This document shows positions 16,349 to 25,629 of a stretch of DNA of 64,000 bases, piece by piece. The notes beneath the pieces were generated by a model. It saw only the letters and a list, made by a program, of their open reading frames with translations, searched no databases and was not told where the DNA came from. The stretch is taken from NCBI RefSeq assembly GCF_000226255.1, contig NZ_AGFG01000039.1, forward strand, positions 43,440 through 107,439, given 5' to 3'. Positions within the stretch are counted from its first letter, which is position 1. The number at the start of each line of letters is the position of its first letter. Source of the DNA: Desulfovibrio sp. A2 (GTDB lineage: Bacteria; Desulfobacterota; Desulfovibrionia; Desulfovibrionales; Desulfovibrionaceae). Made by a program: the position numbers and the translations under genes.

Positions 16349-16585
16349 CTGCCAGGATGTTGACAGGCGATACTCCTGTGTGGCCGCCTTGCCGGAACAT
16401 CTTATTTGCGATACTTTGTTACACCGCGAACAGCATCCGTCCCAGCCAAGGGTACGGAAGACATGCGATGCATGCCCTGCACGGGTAATTCACACGTTCA
16501 CGCATCGCCACCGCGAAACCGACATCCGGCCATGCCGCCAGCGCACCGCGCCTTGCGGTGCAACTGCGCCCATGCGCGACATATA

Positions 16586-18403
16586 ATGTTTCTCAAACAC
16601 CTCGCCACACAACTCCGACTCATCTTCCGCCATGCCAAACCCGGCAAGGCCTGGGCCGGTGCATCCCTCCTCCTGCTTGTCTTGGGCCAGGCCGTCGCGG
16701 AACTCGCGCTGACCGGCACTGTATCGCTGCTCGGCGTGGCCATGGCCTCCCCGGAAAGCCTCGGCCGCTTTACCTGGCTGCACCGAATGCTGGCACTCTT
16801 TCCGCTGGCCGAGCACCACGCCAGTCAGCCCACGGGCATGCTGACCATCGTGTTGCTGCTCGTCGTTATCGGATCCATCGTCAAGAACGCGCTGACGGCG
16901 GTGACCACATATTTCCAGACCCGCTACGGCCAGGCCGTCGCCGCCGACCTCGGCCATTCACTGTTCCGCGCCTACCTTTCCAGCCCGTACCTGTGGCACC
17001 TCTCGCAGAACACAGCGGAACTGTCTTCCGTCCTGAGTTTTCGCACCTTCACGGCGCTCTACGTCGTCTCCGTGCTGCGCCTGGTCACCCAGATCACCAT
17101 CGGCTGCTGCCTGCTGGCCGGCGCGCTTCTGTTCGCCACGGAAGCAGCCGGGATTGTCATCGGGCTTTCGGCGCTCTGCGCGGCATTCATCTACAGATTC
17201 GCGCGCACCCGCGTAAGCTGGCTGGGCAAAAACGGCGTGCGCCTGAACAAGGGAGCCACCCGCATCGGGCTGTCCGCGCTGCAGGGTATCCGCGAAGTGC
17301 TGATCTACCGCCAGCAGGATGCCTTTCTCTCGCAGTACACCCAGCAGATCGACGAACTGGGAAAGAACCAGGCCAAGGCGCAGACCTACGCGCCCATGCC
17401 CATGTGGGTGCTTGAGCCCGTTGGCGTGTGCACCCTGCTCGGCGCGCTGCTGTACATGATCTCCGTGGACATGCCGCTCGGCAGACTTACGGGCACGCTT
17501 ACCCTGCTGGCCGCCATGGCGTGGCGGTTGCTGCCGTGCATGAATAAGACAGTAACAGAACTTATCTCCCTGCATTCCCAACGTCATTACGTCGATACTT
17601 TCCTGCAACGGTTGCGGGAAATGCCCCCTCTCGAAGCCTGGAGCACGCCGCAGGCCCTGCCGTTCACCCGGGACTTCCGCATGCGCGGAGTGCGCTTCCG
17701 CTACCCCTCCGCCAACGCCGACGCCTTGGATGCCATCGACATCGACATCCCGAAGGGGAAAATGATCGGCGTCGTCGGCCCGTCCGGCGCGGGAAAAAGC
17801 ACCCTCATCGGCATCCTGACCGGCCTGCTGGAGCCCACGGACGGCGAACTCCTGGTGGACGGTGCCCGCATGACCCCGGAACGCCTTGCGGCGTGGTCCC
17901 GCAACATCGGGTACGTGCCGCAATCACCCTACCTGCTCGACGCAAGCCTTGCGGAGAATGTCGCCTTCAGCCAGTGGGGCAGACCCATAGACCGCGAACT
18001 CGTGCTCCAGTGCTGCCGCATGGCCGCCATGGACTTTCTGGAGCAGCTGCCCGACGGCATCGACACCCTGATCGGTGAACGGGGCATGCGCCTTTCCGGC
18101 GGTCAGATGCAGCGCGTGGCCATTGCCCGAGCGCTGTACTGCAAACCGGAGATCATCGTGTTCGACGAAGCCACCAGCGCCCTGGACAGCGCCACGGAAG
18201 ACGCCATCCAGAAGACCATCCTTGCCTTGCGCGAAACCATGACCCTCGTCATCATCGCCCACCGCCTGTCCACCGTGGAGCAATGCGACACCGTGTACTG
18301 GCTGAATGGCGGGCGGGTCAGCGCCAGCGGCGCGCCGGGTGATGTCCTGCCCGCCTATCGCGCCGCGCTCAAGCAGGGCCGAGAGCCCGTGGCCGCACAG
18401 TAG
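16586..18403 (+). CDS. ABC-type glycolipid flippase (fused membrane and ATPase domains)
   Basis: This 605-aa half-transporter would dimerise in the inner membrane and move a lipid-linked glycan to the periplasm, as PglK or MsbA do. About six transmembrane helices lie within residues 20-330. The nucleotide-binding domain contains Walker A GPSGAGKST, Q-loop YVPQSPYLL, signature LSGGQMQRVAIARAL, Walker B IIVFDEATSALD and switch IIAHRLSTV. The frame extends upstream to 16406, but the first 60 residues look non-coding. The ATG at 16586 begins a normal amphipathic N-terminus, with no clear Shine-Dalgarno. It is the first gene of the glycan locus and the only export system seen in it, so it is the candidate exporter for whatever the locus assembles. 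Confidence 0.86.
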   Translation: MFLKHLATQLRLIFRHAKPGKAWAGASLLLLVLGQAVAELALTGTVSLLGVAMASPESLGRFTWLHRMLALFPLAEHHASQPTGMLTIVLLLVVIGSIVKNALTAVTTYFQTRYGQAVAADLGHSLFRAYLSSPYLWHLSQNTAELSSVLSFRTFTALYVVSVLRLVTQITIGCCLLAGALLFATEAAGIVIGLSALCAAFIYRFARTRVSWLGKNGVRLNKGATRIGLSALQGIREVLIYRQQDAFLSQYTQQIDELGKNQAKAQTYAPMPMWVLEPVGVCTLLGALLYMISVDMPLGRLTGTLTLLAAMAWRLLPCMNKTVTELISLHSQRHYVDTFLQRLREMPPLEAWSTPQALPFTRDFRMRGVRFRYPSANADALDAIDIDIPKGKMIGVVGPSGAGKSTLIGILTGLLEPTDGELLVDGARMTPERLAAWSRNIGYVPQSPYLLDASLAENVAFSQWGRPIDRELVLQCCRMAAMDFLEQLPDGIDTLIGERGMRLSGGQMQRVAIARALYCKPEIIVFDEATSALDSATEDAIQKTILALRETMTLVIIAHRLSTVEQCDTVYWLNGGRVSASGAPGDVLPAYRAALKQGREPVAAQ

Positions 18404-18430
18404 ACGCCGCCTCCCTCGAAAGGAACCACC

Positions 18431-19894
18431 ATGCAGCTTCCCGCTTCCATCCCCAACTGGATACAGGGCCGTGAAATTCCGGCCCGATCCGGCGAAACCG
18501 TGGAAAAGCTCTCACCCGCCGATGGCCAGAGGCTTTGCACCCTGGCACGCTCGGGTGCGCAGGATATCGACGATGCCGTGGCATCCGCCCGCGCCGCGCA
18601 CCCCGGCTGGGCCTCGCTGCCCGCGCCGCAGCGGGGCAACCTGCTGTTCGCCTATGCCGCGCGCATGCAGGAAGCACGCGATGACATCGCCGCCATCGTG
18701 GCCGCCGAAACCGGCAAATCCCTGCGCGAGGCACGGGGCGAAACCGATGGCGCCATTGCCCTTGCCCGCTTCTTCGCCGGCGAGGGCCAGCGCCTGTATG
18801 GCCGCACCCTGCACAGTGGAACCCCCGGCAAGCATTCCCAGACCATTCGCCAGCCGCTTGGCGTGGGGGGGCTCATCGTGGCGGCCAACACGCCCGTGGC
18901 CAACGTGGCATGGAAGATATTTCCGGCGCTCATCTGCGGCAACGCCGCAGTGCTGAAAATGACCGAGGACGCTCCGGCAACCGCGTGGATGCTCGCGCGC
19001 CTTTCACGCGAGGCGGGGCTGCCTGACGGCGTGCTGAACGTCGTGCAGGGGCTGGGGCGCGAGGCGGGCGGTGCTCTGGTCGAACACCCCGGTGTGGACG
19101 TGGTGAGCTTTACCGGTTCCACCGCTGTAGGGCGGTGGATCGCCGAGACGTGCGGGCGCAGGCTTGCCCGTGTCTCGCTGGAACTTGGCGGCAAGAACCC
19201 GCTGGTGGTCTGCGACGACGCCGACATGGACAATGCCGTGCGCTGGTCCGTGCTGTCCGCGTTCAGCAACGCGGGCCAACGCTGCGCCGCGGCAAGCCGC
19301 ATCATCGTATTCGATGCCGTGTACGACGAATTCAAGAGCCGCCTGCTCGACGCCACGCGCGCCCTGAGCATCGGCCCCACGGACGGGGACGACCTCGGGC
19401 CGGTCATCAACGCCCGGCAACTGGAAAACATGAGCCACGCCGTGGCCACCGCCGCGCGGGAGGGCGCATCCATCCTCATCGGCGGCGATCGCCTGACGGA
19501 CCCCGCTCACGCCAACGGATTCTACATGGCTCCCACCGTGTACGAAGGCGCCGCGCCCGATGCGGCCATCTCGCGGCAGGAGCTGTTCGGGCCCATCGTG
19601 GGCCTTTACCGGGCGGCGGACTTCGAAGAAGCCCTCGCGCTGGCCAACGCCACCGAGTACGGGCTGACCGCCTGCATCCACACGGCCAGCCTGCACCGTG
19701 CAACCGTGTTCACCCAGCGGGTGCGCTCCGGCGTGGTCATGGTCAATGCGGGCACCTACGGCAGCGAACCGCATTTCCCCTTCGGCGGCTTCGGGCAGTC
19801 GGGCAACGGCACGCGCGAACCCGGCGTGGAGGCGCTGGATGTGTACTCCGAGTTGAAGGCCGTGCATGTCTGCGTGAACCCGGAAAAGGCATGA
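18431..19894 (+). CDS. NAD(P)-dependent aldehyde dehydrogenase
   Basis: This 487-aa enzyme of the ALDH superfamily oxidises an aldehyde to the acid. The general base Glu251 (LELGGKNP) and the nucleophile Cys285 (AGQRCAAAS) are both present, as are the cofactor-binding FTGSTAVGR and the C-terminal FPFGGFGQSG. The ATG at 18431 has an AAAGGA site. It lies 28 bp after the flippase gene in the same direction. In this context its substrate could be a sugar aldehyde or an aldehyde shed by glycan-pathway enzymes. Nothing in the sequence fixes that, and it may be a metabolic passenger. Confidence 0.88.
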   Translation: MQLPASIPNWIQGREIPARSGETVEKLSPADGQRLCTLARSGAQDIDDAVASARAAHPGWASLPAPQRGNLLFAYAARMQEARDDIAAIVAAETGKSLREARGETDGAIALARFFAGEGQRLYGRTLHSGTPGKHSQTIRQPLGVGGLIVAANTPVANVAWKIFPALICGNAAVLKMTEDAPATAWMLARLSREAGLPDGVLNVVQGLGREAGGALVEHPGVDVVSFTGSTAVGRWIAETCGRRLARVSLELGGKNPLVVCDDADMDNAVRWSVLSAFSNAGQRCAAASRIIVFDAVYDEFKSRLLDATRALSIGPTDGDDLGPVINARQLENMSHAVATAAREGASILIGGDRLTDPAHANGFYMAPTVYEGAAPDAAISRQELFGPIVGLYRAADFEEALALANATEYGLTACIHTASLHRATVFTQRVRSGVVMVNAGTYGSEPHFPFGGFGQSGNGTREPGVEALDVYSELKAVHVCVNPEKA

Positions 19895-19991
19895 ACAGCG
19901 TAGTCCGCCAGTATCGCATGACCTGGCCGGTTTCCGTATGGAATAAGGCTGTGCTTGCTCGCCATGGCCGCCTCCGGACACGGACTCCGTA

Positions 19992-22109
19992 ATGTCAAAA
20001 AGCATTGCCCTACTTCTGCTGACAGCATGCGCGACGGCATTCTATGCACCGAATTTTGTCATAATTTCTGTAGACCTCGAAAGCTTTTTCTCGACGGTGT
20101 ATTCCACCCTCACGCTTTCAGAACACCTTGGGTCCCCCTTTAGGGCGTTATGGACCACCGACCTCGGCCTGGGCATGCCGCAGCCTTTCGCACAGTTCCT
20201 CTTCTTCCATCCAATCCAGCTGCTACTGCAATTCGCAAGCATAAAGCACGCTCTCATCGCGTTCTATCTAGGGCATTTGCTGGTTGCAGCATTCTGCATG
20301 TTTGCCGTGTGCAGACACTGCGGCATCTCGGTTGCCGCGAGCACGCTCTGCGGCATCACATTCACCTTTGCGTCCCCGTCCATCAACTACACACTCACGG
20401 ATTTCTGGCCCAGCCTGCTCAATGCCTGGACCATGCTCCCTCCCACGCTGCTTTTCATGCTGCGCGCCATCGACGGCAACAAGACATCATACAGATTATA
20501 CAACGCATTGGCGCTTTCCCTGTGCGCGTCCATACTTGTGTTGAATGGCCACAGCGGCGTTATCGCAAGCTATGCCCTACTGCTGACTCTCTGCTCACTG
20601 CTCTTGCTTCCAGATCGCCGTCCCCTGCCACTATTGCTGCTTGCGGGCATACTCATCACCGTAACCTGCCTGTTCCGCTTCGCCTATCAACTGGAAGAAG
20701 CCGCCATGTTCGGCGCAGACAGCTTCAGAACATATGTTCCGTATACCCTGCTGTCCAAAAACGCTCTCTGGTCGCTTCTGCTCAAGCCCCTTTACCCCGG
20801 CAACCCATCGGAAGCCCTGGCTTACGGTCTCAAGGTCGGACCGCGCCACTTCTGGTTCGGACCCCTGTTCGTCGGGCTTACTCTTTTTGGCATCTTCCGG
20901 GGCGAGATGCGCCCCACTCACAAGCGAGCCTTCGCCGTCACCCTGCTCAGCGGGCTGCTACTGGTCCATCTGCCGAAGGAATTATGCTTCAAAATAATCG
21001 CATGGCTCATCGCCTTCAGGGATCCTGCCGTCCTGGCCGGAATCATCCTTGCTGGCGCGGGGTTCGACGCCTTTTCCAAGCGTTGCCCGCTCAAACGGTG
21101 GCTGCCACCAGTACTCGCCACCGCACATGTTTTGATGCTCGCGGGCGGGGTTGCACCTTTCTGGCTGCGTAGCCTGTCCACCGCACTTGATCGTCTGGGG
21201 CATCCCCCGACAATCGTTCAGCCTTCGCCCTCGTGTATTACCGACCTGCTGGCGGAGTCACCCGTCATCCAGAAACTGCGCGAACTGCAGCGCGACCGAC
21301 CAGGACGCCTAGCATACACGGAAGGGATAGGAAAACGGTTCACACCGCCCGTCATCAAGGCGGGGATATGGACCAACACGCTTGCCATGTACGGCGTCCC
21401 GACCCTGAACGGCTACTTCAAGGGTGTGTACGTTCCCCTGCTTCCCCCCGTGAAATTGATGCACAGCCACATCCCTGCAGAAAATGCGCTGGTGACGAAT
21501 GCGCCACTCATGAATGTGCTGGGGGTTCGCTATCTTCTGGCACTGGCAACCGAAAAAATCCCCTTCGGCACTCAGGTCGCCCGCATTCCTGTCAGTGACA
21601 TGGAAGACTTCGTCATATACGAGAACGCAACCGCGCTGCCGTATGCGTTCTTCCCCGCCCCGAATACTGTAAAGCCATTCGAGGCCAGCCCCGAGGGGTG
21701 TGAGAATCATCCGTTGCTCTGTCCCGACTGGTACACAGCCTTGGCCGAGGGCGCGGATTCGTCCCTCACCGCGACGCTTCGCGGCGATGGGCTGCTTGCC
21801 CATTTCGCACCGGCAACGCAGCCGCGCACCCTACTAGTGACGCAGATGTTCCGCCCGCACTGGCGCGTCACCGGAGTCAACACCGACGGCACCCATACCC
21901 GTCTGGATGCCACGCAGACAGCCACACGCCTGACGTCTGTCACGGTTCCTCCAGGCATCACGGAAGTCGTGATGGAGTATCGGCCAGCAAGACTCATCTT
22001 CCTTATGTACACAACGCTGACGATGCTGACCTTGCTGTGCGCCTCCACCCTGGGGTTTGCGCTGCTCTCCGCACTGTCGCTCCCCGGGCGAACCGGCAAG
22101 GAGGACTAA
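19992..22109 (+). CDS. large polytopic membrane protein, GT-C/YfhO-like
   Basis: This 705-aa protein begins with a hydrophobic segment (SIALLLLTACATAFYAP). It continues with about ten to twelve transmembrane helices to residue 400, a soluble periplasmic-type domain (about 410-670), and a final helix (PARLIFLMYTTLTMLTLLCA). This architecture fits GT-C glycosyltransferases and the YfhO family, which use polyprenyl-phosphate sugars as donors. An acidic residue in the first loop (SVDLESF) would be in the place of the GT-C catalytic Asp; this is inference. The UbiA-like gene downstream could make such a lipid donor. No sharp Shine-Dalgarno precedes the ATG. Base composition is lower in GC than the housekeeping genes. 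Confidence 0.66.
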   Translation: MSKSIALLLLTACATAFYAPNFVIISVDLESFFSTVYSTLTLSEHLGSPFRALWTTDLGLGMPQPFAQFLFFHPIQLLLQFASIKHALIAFYLGHLLVAAFCMFAVCRHCGISVAASTLCGITFTFASPSINYTLTDFWPSLLNAWTMLPPTLLFMLRAIDGNKTSYRLYNALALSLCASILVLNGHSGVIASYALLLTLCSLLLLPDRRPLPLLLLAGILITVTCLFRFAYQLEEAAMFGADSFRTYVPYTLLSKNALWSLLLKPLYPGNPSEALAYGLKVGPRHFWFGPLFVGLTLFGIFRGEMRPTHKRAFAVTLLSGLLLVHLPKELCFKIIAWLIAFRDPAVLAGIILAGAGFDAFSKRCPLKRWLPPVLATAHVLMLAGGVAPFWLRSLSTALDRLGHPPTIVQPSPSCITDLLAESPVIQKLRELQRDRPGRLAYTEGIGKRFTPPVIKAGIWTNTLAMYGVPTLNGYFKGVYVPLLPPVKLMHSHIPAENALVTNAPLMNVLGVRYLLALATEKIPFGTQVARIPVSDMEDFVIYENATALPYAFFPAPNTVKPFEASPEGCENHPLLCPDWYTALAEGADSSLTATLRGDGLLAHFAPATQPRTLLVTQMFRPHWRVTGVNTDGTHTRLDATQTATRLTSVTVPPGITEVVMEYRPARLIFLMYTTLTMLTLLCASTLGFALLSALSLPGRTGKED

Positions 22110-22113
22110 ACGC

Positions 22114-23112
22114 ATGCCAACCCCTCGACAAGACGCTGCGGACCACACGTTCCAATGCCCCTGCTGCCAGGGCACAGAGTTCACGGACCTGTACGGCGTA
22201 ACGGATACGAACCAGGACGTCCCTGGAAAATGGTCCATCGTGGCCTGCCGGCACTGCGGTCTCGGGGCGCTATGGCCAATGCCCACGCCGCAGGAAACCT
22301 CGGATTTTTATGAAGGGCAGTTCTACACTTCCGACGGAAAGCGGTTTTCATCGTTGGTGGAGCGGTTGCGCCATTTCGCGGGGTACGCCCGGGGCCGGAC
22401 CTTGAACCGTTTGGCGTCCCGCCCGGGCCTGCTGCTGGACTACGGCTCCGGGGCTGGGCATTTCGCCTCCGCGCAACGGGCATCCGGATGGGAGGTACAT
22501 ACCGTGGATCCGTACAGTGCCGCCTCGCAGGAAGCCGCGCGGGCCACGCTCGACAACAGGGGCAACCCAACCCTGCATTACCCGGATGCACACTTCGATG
22601 CCATCTCCCTGTGGTACGTCCTGGAGCATATCCTTGACCCGCAGGCAACGCTTGCAGAGTTGCTTCGCATCCTCAAACCGGGGGGCATCCTGCTCCTGGC
22701 CGTACAGGACTTTTCCAGCATCCAGGCACGCGTCTTCAGGGACAAATGGCTTATTCTTGATCCACCGCGTCATATCTGGCAGTTTGCGCCTCATAATCTG
22801 GACAGCTTTCTGCTCCGCTTCGGCATGCCCAGGGTCGCCCTGACACGGAGTAGCCTTGAATTTGGCCCATTCACCATCCTGCAAAGCGCCCTCAACTGCC
22901 TTACGGGAAACAGAAACCACCTTTTCCGGATGCTCAAGCACTCCGCGCTGCCGACGAAGAGCGGCAACCGCGCGTCGCTGCCTGGCGCCATCGCAAGCCT
23001 GATCGCGCTCCCGGCTTTGGCCCCCTTGTCCCTGATCACCTATTTTGCGTTGCTGGCGGTTGGCTCCTCCGACGTTTTCACCGCGTACTACAGGAAGCCT
23101 CACCATGGATAA
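22114..23112 (+). CDS. SAM-dependent methyltransferase with N-terminal zinc-ribbon
   Basis: This 332-aa protein opens with CPCC and CRHCG pairs (about residues 12-48), a zinc-binding motif common in sugar C- or O-methyltransferases. The Rossmann methyltransferase domain follows (LLDYGSGAGHFA, WYVLEHILDP). A hydrophobic C-terminus (LAPLSLITYFALLAVGSSDV) may be membrane-associated. The start at 22114 has a perfect AAGGAGG site overlapping the end of the previous gene. It likely methylates a sugar of the surface glycan or a lipid-linked intermediate. It overlaps the next gene by 8 bp, which suggests translational coupling. Confidence 0.78.
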   Translation: MPTPRQDAADHTFQCPCCQGTEFTDLYGVTDTNQDVPGKWSIVACRHCGLGALWPMPTPQETSDFYEGQFYTSDGKRFSSLVERLRHFAGYARGRTLNRLASRPGLLLDYGSGAGHFASAQRASGWEVHTVDPYSAASQEAARATLDNRGNPTLHYPDAHFDAISLWYVLEHILDPQATLAELLRILKPGGILLLAVQDFSSIQARVFRDKWLILDPPRHIWQFAPHNLDSFLLRFGMPRVALTRSSLEFGPFTILQSALNCLTGNRNHLFRMLKHSALPTKSGNRASLPGAIASLIALPALAPLSLITYFALLAVGSSDVFTAYYRKPHHG

Positions 23113-24658
23113 GGAAGCGTCACTTTGTAACGCCGTTGTCATCGTTCCGCCGGTAGTCTGCCACGATCTGGATCCTCACACGGGAATCCCGTTCATGCCG
23201 CACATGGCTGCATACCTAGCTGGCGCCTTGCGCGATGCCGGCATGACAACAACTGTATATGATTGCTTTGGAATAAACCCGCACCAAACAGAAGTTCTGC
23301 GCTCTGAATTCCTGTTGATGGGATGCAAGACGGCAAGCATCGCCAACATGCTTCCGGAAAAAGCCGTCTGTTTCATATATTGCAGAACAATTGCGGAATT
23401 TGTTGCTGTAGAGCAATTGATCACACAAATCCGTGCGACTCGTCCATCCTGCAAGATAGTCCTCTTCGAGAACATCCAAGCCGTTACTTCTTACAGCTTG
23501 GCGGAGGTTGCCGAAGAATTCCTCGCCAAAGGATGCGACTGCATTTTATGCGGTGAACCAGAGGACCGCTGTGCCACCGTGGGGCAGCGCCTGCATGCCG
23601 GACTTTCGTTGCAGGGCATCCCCGGCACGTTCCACAAAGGACCGGGGGGCGAATGCATCAGGGAACCCGCAGCTGAACTGCACGACGACCTAGACACCCT
23701 GCCCATGCCCGCGTGGGAACTTTGGGATCTGGAAGGCTACTGGCGCGCGGGGTTCGCGCACGCCCCCGCCAGGAAAAATACGAAATTCCTCCCACTCCTG
23801 ACTTCGCGAGGCTGCCCCTTTCGCTGCACGTTCTGCATTTCTCCTAGTCTCAACCCTCGCTGGCGCGCACGATCAGCGCAACACGTCGTACAGGAAATGG
23901 AATTCTTCCACGACAAAATGGGAATACAAGACTTTCACATTTCAGACCTCAATCCCACGGTAAGCGATGAACGCATCCGGGAAATATGCCGCCTGCTTCT
24001 CGCAAAGGGCCTTTCCGTCACCTGGAAATTCGCCCAAGGCACGAAAATAGAAACACTCAAGAACGTGGAAACACTGGAACTGATGGCGAAGGCTGGCTGC
24101 GTCTACGTTTCATTTTCACCGGAAACCGGCTCCAGCCGCCTGCTCAAAATCATGAACAAACCATTCGACCATGCGCATGCACTGGCCATGGCAGGACACA
24201 TGCGCCGACTGGGCATGCGCATGCAGGCTGTCTTTCTCGGGGGCGTCCCGGGCGAGACGGAAGAGGATCGCAATGCCAGCCTTGCTTATGCCACGCAGCT
24301 GATCCGAGCTGGAGTAGACGAAATATCCACCGTCATATTCACCCCCCTGCCCGGCGCGAAACTGGCTGGTGCCCTGAGTGGATATGAAACGTATTCGCAG
24401 TGCACGCCTTCACCGAATTGGCGCGCGGACTACAAGTTGCTGACAAGGTACCGCCAAAAGATGTACCTCAATCTCTTCTTGCAAAAATTCTTGGCGTATC
24501 CCGAGCGTTTTTTTCAGGAAATTTTCCGGACCATGACCAGGAACTTTGAGACGAAGATGGAAATGTCACTCTACAAGCAGGTCAAACTGGTCCTTCTCAG
24601 ATATTTGCCGGTGCTGTTTGCGCCCAGACAGTTTTCAAAGAAATGCGGGCAACCATAG
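23105..24658 (+). CDS. B12-binding-type radical SAM enzyme
   Basis: This 517-aa protein has an N-terminal region (1-150) of the fold that binds cobalamin in class B radical SAM enzymes (PFMPHMAAYLAGALRDAG near residue 22). A radical SAM barrel follows, with the iron-sulfur ligands Cys237, Cys241 and Cys244 in RGCPFRCTFC. GGVPGETEED and a C-terminal extension of roughly 120 residues complete it. Such enzymes methylate unactivated carbons or rearrange substrates radically. Its place among methyltransferases, a UbiA enzyme and a HAD phosphatase suggests modification of a lipid-linked sugar or polyprenol. The DNA is visibly more AT-rich than the flanks, suggesting separate acquisition. Confidence 0.82.
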   Translation: MDKEASLCNAVVIVPPVVCHDLDPHTGIPFMPHMAAYLAGALRDAGMTTTVYDCFGINPHQTEVLRSEFLLMGCKTASIANMLPEKAVCFIYCRTIAEFVAVEQLITQIRATRPSCKIVLFENIQAVTSYSLAEVAEEFLAKGCDCILCGEPEDRCATVGQRLHAGLSLQGIPGTFHKGPGGECIREPAAELHDDLDTLPMPAWELWDLEGYWRAGFAHAPARKNTKFLPLLTSRGCPFRCTFCISPSLNPRWRARSAQHVVQEMEFFHDKMGIQDFHISDLNPTVSDERIREICRLLLAKGLSVTWKFAQGTKIETLKNVETLELMAKAGCVYVSFSPETGSSRLLKIMNKPFDHAHALAMAGHMRRLGMRMQAVFLGGVPGETEEDRNASLAYATQLIRAGVDEISTVIFTPLPGAKLAGALSGYETYSQCTPSPNWRADYKLLTRYRQKMYLNLFLQKFLAYPERFFQEIFRTMTRNFETKMEMSLYKQVKLVLLRYLPVLFAPRQFSKKCGQP

Positions 24659-24666
24659 GAAGAATC

Positions 24667-25629
24667 ATGAATCGCATTTTACCATATATCAAAATTGCAC
24701 GCCCCGACCATTGGGCTAAACATATCTTCATATTCCCCGGCATCATCTTAGCGCTGGCGCTCGTCAACGCGCCACCCGCGACATCGCTTGCCTACAATAT
24801 TCTTATCGGATTTGGCGCAGCATGCCTTCTCGCATCCGCGAATTACGTCATCAATGAATGGCTTGATGCTGAAACCGACAAGCAGCATCCCGAAAAATGC
24901 AAAAGGGAATCCTGCCTAGGCAACGTCAACCCGACAGGCGTGTTCATTGAGTATGTCATCCTTGTGGCGTCCGGATTATTTTTGTCCTTCAGCATCAACT
25001 CTCTCTTTTTCACGACAGGTATTCTTTTTGTCATCAGTGGCATTATCTACAATGTCCCACCGATGCGCTCAAAAGATATCGTATTCATTGACGTACTCAC
25101 TGAATCTCTCAACAATCCGATTCGACTTGTTTTCGGATGGGCCATGGTATGCAGCGACAAAGTTCCGCCGCTCTCGCTCATGTTATGTTTCTTTTTTGGC
25201 GGCGCATTTCTGATGGCCGCAAAGCGACTTTCTGAATACCGGCATATCGTAGCTCAAAAAAGTGAAGAGGCTGCCTGCCTGTATCGTCGGTCCTTTGCGT
25301 TCTACACTGAAGAATCACTTCTACTCTCGTGTTTTGCCTACAGCGTTCTGGCAAGTTTTTTACTCGGCGTTCTGCTCATCAAATACAAAGCCGAATACAT
25401 TCTTACATTTCCTCTTTTTACGTGGCTCTTTACCTATTACCTCCGGCGCGGTCTGCAACCCGGCTCCGTGGCGCAAAAGCCTGAAAAACTCATCTCCGAC
25501 AAATACCTTCGCCTTATAACCACCCTGCTCGTCATAGCGTTCTCGCTTCTTACGGCGTTCGACATTCCTTGGCTTGAGCATCTGGTGCTTGCCCGATACT
25601 CGGAGTTTTCCCTTGGCGCGCCCTGGTAG
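24667..25629 (+). CDS. UbiA-family prenyltransferase (DPPR-synthase-like)
   Basis: This 320-aa integral membrane protein has about eight helices. ARPDHWAKHIFIFPG near the start and the Asp-rich NYVINEWLDAETDKQHPEK (about residues 59-77) are the metal and substrate motif of UbiA enzymes. They most resemble the decaprenyl-phosphate phosphoribosyltransferase branch, which transfers phosphoribose from PRPP to a polyprenyl phosphate. The second, more C-terminal Asp motif is degenerate. An AGGAAG site precedes the ATG at 24667. The next gene encodes a HAD phosphatase that could remove the 5-phosphate from the lipid-linked pentose. Together they may supply a lipid-pentose donor for the GT-C-like protein. 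The DNA is AT-rich. Confidence 0.78.
   Translation: MNRILPYIKIARPDHWAKHIFIFPGIILALALVNAPPATSLAYNILIGFGAACLLASANYVINEWLDAETDKQHPEKCKRESCLGNVNPTGVFIEYVILVASGLFLSFSINSLFFTTGILFVISGIIYNVPPMRSKDIVFIDVLTESLNNPIRLVFGWAMVCSDKVPPLSLMLCFFFGGAFLMAAKRLSEYRHIVAQKSEEAACLYRRSFAFYTEESLLLSCFAYSVLASFLLGVLLIKYKAEYILTFPLFTWLFTYYLRRGLQPGSVAQKPEKLISDKYLRLITTLLVIAFSLLTAFDIPWLEHLVLARYSEFSLGAPW

Noticed and set aside
16345..16585. N-terminal extension of the ABC flippase back to 16406
   Set aside because: The extra 60 residues are Cys/His/Arg-rich with no helix pattern and no ribosome-binding site; the ATG at 16586 starts a typical transporter N-terminus.
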